Program-made: the position numbers and the translations under genes | In this document: piece after piece, positions 14,081-15,455 of the stretch | Layout: every line of letters begins with the position of its first letter | How positions within the stretch are numbered: position 1 is the first letter of the stretch | Notes under the pieces: model-generated | What the model saw: only the letters and a program-made list of their open reading frames with translations | Database searches by the model: none | What the model was told of the DNA's origin: nothing | Source: CAZCJA01 sp964499015 | GTDB taxonomy: Bacteria > Elusimicrobiota > Elusimicrobia > F11 | Assembly: GCA_964499015.1 (NCBI GenBank) | Contig: CAZCJA010000058.1 | Location: forward strand, 1 to 15,455 | Direction: 5' to 3' | DNA: 15,455 bases

Positions 14081-15118
14081 TTACGCGGGAGAAGAATGCG
14101 GGTCGCTGGAAGGCGCTTGCGGCTCAGGATGCGCCTGCTCATGGCCGTTCACAAACCGGGCGAAGATCATTCGACCCGCCGATGTTTGGAGAATCGAGTT
14201 CACCGCCACGTCCACGCGCTTGCCGATAAAACGGCGGCCTTCATCGACCACCACCATCGTTCCATCGTCCAAATAGCCGACCGCCTGGGATTTTTCCTTG
14301 CCCTCTTTGGCGAGATACAGCGTCAACGCGTCGCCGGGAAGAACGACCGGCTTCAGCGCGCCGGCCAAATCATTGACGTTTAACACGGGAATGCCCTGCA
14401 ACGCGGCCACCTTGTTCAAATTGAAATCGGTGGTCGCCAGCGCCGCCCCCAACTCCTTGGCCAATTGAATCAGCTTCGAGTCGACTTCTTTAATGCTGGG
14501 GAAGTCTCGGTCGTAAATTTTAACGTTAACGTCCGCCGCTTCCTGCAACCGCTTCAAAATATCGAGGCCCCGGCGCCCGCGCTGCCGCTTGGCGGCGTCG
14601 CCGGAATCGGCCACCATTTGCAACTCGTGCAGGACGAACGACGGCACCAGCAGCTTGCCCGAGAAAAAACCCGTCTCGACGATTTCCACGATGCGGCCGT
14701 CGATAAGAACGGACGTGTCCAGAAGTTTAACGTCTTTGTTGTTTTTCCCCTTAACGACAATGTTCTTGTCGAGCAAATCCAGGTCGTCTTTCTTTTTGAT
14801 CGCGATGGCCGCGCCGAGATAAGCGAACAACAGATAGAGCAACGCCGAATAAGATTCCAAGTAGCGGTGAATGGTCGGTTCGTCCACGCGGATTATTCCG
14901 GCGAACAATATGCGGCACACGATCAAGCCCAGAATCGCGCCGACGCTGCCGACAACAATGGTAACCAATTGAATCTGGTCGAACAGGAGCTCAATAACAA
15001 CGATGAACGCGGCCAAACCGCAGCCGATAAGCGCGCCCTTGTAGGACATGCCTCCGATAAAATAGCCGATCAACGGACCGATGATAAACAGCAAAACAGC
15101 TCGCAACACGTGTTGCAT
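14081..15118 (-). CDS. yacL: YacL-like membrane PIN/TRAM protein
   Basis: This is a 345-residue protein of YacL architecture. Four hydrophobic segments fill the N-terminus (about 7-23, 29-45, 51-72 and 88-107). A PIN nuclease-like domain (about 130-255) has the acidic residues Asp134 (LLDTSVLIDGR), Glu165 (VLHELQ), Asp213 (EVDSKLIQLA) and Asp231 (ATTDFNLN). A TRAM domain (about 262-322) follows, then a Pro/Ser-rich tail. All four catalytic acids of the PIN fold are present, so RNase activity is plausible; the cellular role of this family is poorly known. ATG 15118 shares its A with the preceding stop (TAATG) and has GGGAGA six bases upstream. Its place directly before ispD-ispF repeats the Bacillus order. 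Confidence 0.92.
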   Translation of the reverse strand: MQHVLRAVLLFIIGPLIGYFIGGMSYKGALIGCGLAAFIVVIELLFDQIQLVTIVVGSVGAILGLIVCRILFAGIIRVDEPTIHRYLESYSALLYLLFAYLGAAIAIKKKDDLDLLDKNIVVKGKNNKDVKLLDTSVLIDGRIVEIVETGFFSGKLLVPSFVLHELQMVADSGDAAKRQRGRRGLDILKRLQEAADVNVKIYDRDFPSIKEVDSKLIQLAKELGAALATTDFNLNKVAALQGIPVLNVNDLAGALKPVVLPGDALTLYLAKEGKEKSQAVGYLDDGTMVVVDEGRRFIGKRVDVAVNSILQTSAGRMIFARFVNGHEQAHPEPQAPSSDPHSSPA

Positions 15119-15455
15119 TATTGTTCTCCCTGGGGAAATTCGCCGGGGTTTTCCGGCGGATTGTCTTTATTTTTTAGATCTTTAAAAAAATCTTCGGGCG
15201 TCATGTGTTCAAGCTTCTTTTTGAAATCGGTCACTTCTTCTTCACTGATCGGCTTGAGCAATTCCGGGCAAGCCTCAAACACCTGATCGTTCACGAGGAT
15301 CGGACAGTTCACGCGCACGGCCAGCGCCACCGAATCACTCGGCCGCGCGTCGATGCGGATTTCCTTGCCGTCCTTAAGCAACCACACTTCGGCGAAGAAC
15401 GTGGAATCTTTCAACTCCGTGATGGTAACTTGCTTGATCTGTCCGCCCAGATCCT
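15118..15455 (-). CDS. Bifunctional nuclease (DUF151) family protein, 5' end outside the window
   Basis: The reading frame stays open to the window edge (first complete codon at 15453), so the gene is truncated at its 5' end; TTG 15414 lies inside the conserved domain and is not the start. The visible part reads LGGQIKQVTITELKDSTFF, then KEIRIDARPSDSVALAVRVN and PILVNDQVFE. These are hallmarks of the DUF151/BFN domain, whose Arabidopsis founder has both RNase and DNase activity. The C-terminal tail is Asp/Lys/Pro-rich (EDFFKDLKNKDNPPENPG) and probably extended. It is coupled to the YacL-like gene through TAATG. Its biochemical activity in bacteria is mostly unproven. Confidence 0.87.
   Translation of the reverse strand, partial: DLGGQIKQVTITELKDSTFFAEVWLLKDGKEIRIDARPSDSVALAVRVNCPILVNDQVFEACPELLKPISEEEVTDFKKKLEHMTPEDFFKDLKNKDNPPENPGEFPQGEQ
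15125..15130 (-). promoter_or_regulatory. Ribosome-binding site for the YacL-like gene
   Basis: On the minus strand GGGAGA lies six bases before ATG 15118, inside the last codons of the bifunctional-nuclease gene. It supports that start and reinitiation at the TAATG junction. Confidence 0.55.

Noticed and set aside
14465..15286. Plus-strand open frame of 273 codons opposite the YacL-like gene
   Set aside because: It mirrors a strongly supported PIN/TRAM gene, and its composition (Asn/Gln/Asp-rich) and lack of motifs mark it as a shadow frame.
15118..15414. TTG 15414 as the start of the bifunctional-nuclease gene
   Set aside because: The conserved domain continues upstream in frame (LGGQIKQVTITEL) to the window edge, so the gene is truncated rather than starting here.

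Overview
The window is about 15.5 kb of bacterial DNA in which every supported gene lies on the minus strand, packed into two blocks separated by one tRNA gene and a 104-nt gap. Predicted lipoproteins, a C-terminal-Phe outer-membrane beta-barrel and an OmpA peptidoglycan-binding domain point to a diderm (Gram-negative type) cell. The moderately high GC, the non-mevalonate (MEP) isoprenoid genes and a dispersed palindromic repeat would fit an uncultured phylum such as Elusimicrobiota or Omnitrophota; that placement is a guess from style, not a computed result.

Right-hand block (about 10685 to 15455, read right to left): the end of a bifunctional-nuclease (DUF151) gene, a YacL-like PIN/TRAM membrane protein, ispD, ispF, cysS, rlmB and tRNA-Thr(UGU). 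This is a housekeeping operon close to the yacL-ispD-ispF-cysS-rlmB order of Bacillus and many other bacteria. Genes overlap or sit a few bases apart, and stop and start codons share a base (TAATG) twice. Two things are odd. ispD carries an in-frame palindromic repeat that adds or replaces about 30 codons. cysS is clearly AT-richer than its neighbours, as expected of a gene replaced by transfer.

Left-hand block (about 1 to 10580, read right to left): a sugar-type ABC importer (lipoprotein binding protein and two permeases, no ATPase) leads straight into a 640-residue outer-membrane beta-barrel. Four secreted or lipid-anchored proteins with a jelly-roll, carbohydrate-binding-like module follow, one fused to an OmpA peptidoglycan anchor, together with a DUF5683-type envelope protein. 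The block ends with a second solute-binding protein that has no visible signal peptide and overlaps the next gene by ATGA. Order, spacing and translational overlaps suggest one transcription unit. My reading is an unrecognised glycan capture and import apparatus: the jelly-roll proteins bind a carbohydrate at the surface or in the periplasm, the barrel passes it, and the ABC system imports it. The cytoplasmic binding-protein homologue and the truncated gene after it may be a sensor. The substrate, the ATPase and any glycoside hydrolase are not visible here.

The window has no CRISPR array, no insertion-sequence transposase, no rRNA, and no non-coding stretch over 300 bases.
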